Shown here one piece after another: positions 9,733-11,230 of a stretch of 11,230 bases of DNA. The notes under the pieces are model-generated. The model saw only the letters and a list, made by a program, of their open reading frames with translations, was not told where the DNA came from and ran no database searches. The position numbers were made by a program, and so were the translations under genes. Where the stretch lies: the NCBI GenBank assembly GCA_021823875.1, contig JAKAMD010000081.1:1-11230 (forward strand), in the 5' to 3' direction. This DNA is from Pseudomonadota bacterium (GTDB lineage: Bacteria > Pseudomonadota > Alphaproteobacteria > Rhizobiales > Xanthobacteraceae). The stretch's first letter is position 1; every line of letters begins with the position of its first letter.

Positions 9733-9750
9733 CCAGGTCGCTCGACCTGG
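9733..9750. promoter_or_regulatory. Perfect inverted repeat upstream of the small membrane protein gene
   Basis: CCAGGTCG (9733-9740), a 2-nt centre CT and CGACCTGG (9743-9750) form an 18-bp near-continuous palindrome. As RNA it would fold as a 6-bp stem with a 6-nt loop. It lies between priA and the next gene, 41 nt before that gene's ATG, and TTGTG follows it. It may be a weak terminator for priA, a leader hairpin, or a dimeric-regulator operator. I could not pick a convincing -35/-10 pair nearby; TAGTAT at 9723-9728 is the best -10-like hexamer. Confidence 0.4.
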
Positions 9751-9781
9751 TTGTGCAGGCCGGTGCGCTTTCTCGCTCGGG

Positions 9782-9787
9782 GGAGGA
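9782..9787 (+). promoter_or_regulatory. Strong ribosome binding site
   Basis: GGAGGA within GGGGAGGACGCC, with GGAGG ending 5 nt before the ATG at 9792. It is the closest match to the consensus Shine-Dalgarno in the window. It fixes the start of the downstream gene against the longer frame that opens at 9753. Confidence 0.75.
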
Positions 9788-9791
9788 CGCC

Positions 9792-10352
9792 ATGACCACC
9801 AACATTGACAGGTTTCTAACGCCGGAATCGATGATCACGCCGGGCGTGGCCGGCTCGATGGCGATGATGATCGGCAACACGATACATTACCAGTTCGGGG
9901 TACCCAACGGCTGGTCGATTTTGGTTCTGAGCTTTTTGATCGGACTGCTGGTGCTGGCAAAGAGCGGCTCGATGATCACACGCGGTGTGCTCTATGTCGT
10001 CAATTCGCTGGTGATCTTCTGCATGGCCGCAGGGGTCATCGCGCTCAGCGCTGATACTGGCAATCAGCAACGCGCAGAATCGATTTCGCTCATTCAATCG
10101 GCCTATGCCCAGCAGTCGACGGCGGAGCTGCAAACTGAATACAAGAACTTATCGGCGAAATACGATGCGCTATGGGCGCAGCTCAAAGCAGCTCGCCCCG
10201 GTGTGGATACCACCAAGCTCCTTCAGGAAATCGAGGCTATCGAGCGTCAACGAGCGGCCGTGCTCCAATCGATCGCGGCGAATACGAAAGGCAAGACCGC
10301 GACGACCACTGGCGGGGAGCGAAAGTTTTTTGCGCCGCTATCCTTCAAATAA
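9792..10352 (+). CDS. Uncharacterised membrane protein with coiled-coil-like C-terminus
   Basis: I do not recognise a family. The 186-aa product begins MTTNIDRFLTPESMITPG. It has a weakly hydrophobic segment (about 17-32, rich in Gly and Met) and two clear membrane segments (about 41-57 and 64-86). The hydrophilic tail (about 90-165) contains heptad-like stretches (AELQTEYKNLSAKYDALWAQ; TKLLQEIEAIERQRAAVL) that suggest a coiled coil, and it ends in a Lys/Thr/Gly-rich region. The start is set by the strong GGAGGA site. Base composition is lower than its neighbours: 10081-10200 counts 67 G+C of 120 (56%), against 78 of 120 (65%) in two sampled 60-base lines from lpdA and priA. It is convergent with the EamA gene, 18 nt apart. 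Whether it is co-transcribed with priA or has its own promoter is not clear. Function unknown; a membrane-anchored coiled-coil scaffold is only a guess. Confidence 0.75.
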   Translation: MTTNIDRFLTPESMITPGVAGSMAMMIGNTIHYQFGVPNGWSILVLSFLIGLLVLAKSGSMITRGVLYVVNSLVIFCMAAGVIALSADTGNQQRAESISLIQSAYAQQSTAELQTEYKNLSAKYDALWAQLKAARPGVDTTKLLQEIEAIERQRAAVLQSIAANTKGKTATTTGGERKFFAPLSFK

Positions 10353-10370
10353 GAGATTTTACGTTTCGTT

Positions 10371-11230
10371 TCACTCCGGCATTTCGTCGTGCTTGACGTT
10401 CGGCTGCAGCAGCACGCTGGCCGCTGCCGAGAAGATCAAGACGAAGCCGACGATGTCGTTGAAGCTCGGCCGCTCGCCGATGAGCCAGGCCGAGCCGAGT
10501 ACGCCGACCACCGGCGTCAGCAGCAGGCCGAGCGAAGCGGTCATCGCCGGCAGCCGCTCGACCACCACGAACCAGAGGAAATAGGCCATCCCCATGCCGA
10601 TGACGCCGTTGTAGCCGATCCAGGCCAAGACATGCGGCGGCAGCGGCCATTGATGCGGCACGCCTTCGAACCACAGCATGCCGGTCGTCAGCATCAGCCA
10701 GCCGAATAGCAATTGCCAGGCTGCGACCGCCAGCACCGGCGCGTCGATTTGGGCCCACTTCAGATAGATGGTGCCGGCCGCCCAGCTCCAGGCGCAGACG
10801 AGCGCAAATAAGGCGCCGAGCGGCAGGCCGGCGCGCGCCAAAGGCCAGATCAGGATCGCCAGGCCCGCGGCGCACAGCATGAGGCCGGCGAGCTTGGCGG
10901 CATTGAATCGTTCCTTGAGCACCAGCCGCGCCAGCAGCGCCGACCAGATCGGCATCGAATAGGCGATGACGATGGCGCGCGAGGTGGTGCCGTAGACCTG
11001 CGCATAGGCGGAGCAGGCGTTGAAGATCGCGACGTTGAAGAGGCCGGCGATGACCACTTTCAGCCGCTCGCCGTGCGGCACGCTGAGGCGCACGCCGGCG
11101 AGAGAGGCGGCAACGAACAGTGTGGCGGTGCCAAGCCCGATACCGAGCGCGCGCATGGTCCAGGGCGGCAGTGCCGACAGGATGATGCGGGCGGCCACCC
11201 AGTTGAAGCCCCACACCAACCCGATCACCA
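10371..11230 (-). CDS. EamA / drug-metabolite transporter (DMT) family permease, 5' end beyond window
   Basis: Inner-membrane permease of the DMT superfamily, whose members mostly export amino acids, metabolites or drugs. The substrate cannot be told from sequence. About 286 residues are visible, and the frame runs off the right edge. A GTG at 11228 is probably an internal Val, because the sequence there (VIGLVWGFNWVAARI) is the typical first transmembrane helix, a few residues in from the true start. Two EamA repeats can be seen. The first runs over about residues 1-125, with the conserved AIVIAYSMPIWSALLARLVL and LKER at its end. The second runs over about 135-275, with LTPVVGVLGSAWLIGERPS and a final hydrophobic helix. 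About ten hydrophobic helices are expected, and the visible part is consistent with nine or ten. It ends in a short charged tail (PNVKHDEMPE). It converges on the preceding gene across 18 nt with no obvious terminator. Confidence 0.9.
   Translation of the reverse strand, partial: VIGLVWGFNWVAARIILSALPPWTMRALGIGLGTATLFVAASLAGVRLSVPHGERLKVVIAGLFNVAIFNACSAYAQVYGTTSRAIVIAYSMPIWSALLARLVLKERFNAAKLAGLMLCAAGLAILIWPLARAGLPLGALFALVCAWSWAAGTIYLKWAQIDAPVLAVAAWQLLFGWLMLTTGMLWFEGVPHQWPLPPHVLAWIGYNGVIGMGMAYFLWFVVVERLPAMTASLGLLLTPVVGVLGSAWLIGERPSFNDIVGFVLIFSAAASVLLQPNVKHDEMPE

Overview
The window is a dense, high-G+C stretch of housekeeping chromosome, most likely from an alphaproteobacterium of the order Hyphomicrobiales (Rhizobiales), on the Bradyrhizobium / Xanthobacteraceae side. 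The basis is the gene set and protein style (sucA-sucB-lpdA in a row, a DUF4337 membrane protein, a XerC-type recombinase, PriA) and two intergenic palindromes that resemble repeats I know to be very abundant in that group. The taxonomic call is an inference, because no marker RNA gene is present.

Region 1 (1-5727, + strand) is the 2-oxoglutarate dehydrogenase operon. It holds the C-terminal three quarters of sucA (E1o), then sucB (E2o, one lipoyl domain) and lpdA (E3), which together convert 2-oxoglutarate to succinyl-CoA in the TCA cycle. A 50-nt sucA-sucB gap contains a chain of tiny overlapping reading frames. The sucB-lpdA gap is mostly filled by an 81-bp palindromic repeat. After lpdA come a GC-rich hairpin and a small Trp-rich membrane protein of unknown function.

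Region 2 (5749-7386, - strand) holds xerC (tyrosine recombinase, chromosome dimer resolution) and, 87 nt downstream of it, a DUF4337 membrane protein. It converges on region 1 with a 21-nt gap.

Region 3 (7512-10352, + strand) holds priA (replication restart helicase), transcribed divergently from xerC. Between the two lies a second palindromic repeat that ends 14 nt before the priA start codon. PriA is followed by a small unknown membrane protein with a coiled-coil-like tail, a very strong ribosome binding site and a visibly lower G+C content. Region 4 (10371-11230, - strand) is an EamA/DMT-family permease that runs off the right edge.

No intergenic gap exceeds about 130 bases. I saw no tRNA, rRNA, CRISPR array, insertion sequence or defence system. 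Nothing amounts to an obviously new biological system. The parts most worth a second look are the palindromes (one shows compensatory changes between its arms), the mini-ORF chain before sucB, and the two uncharacterised membrane proteins.
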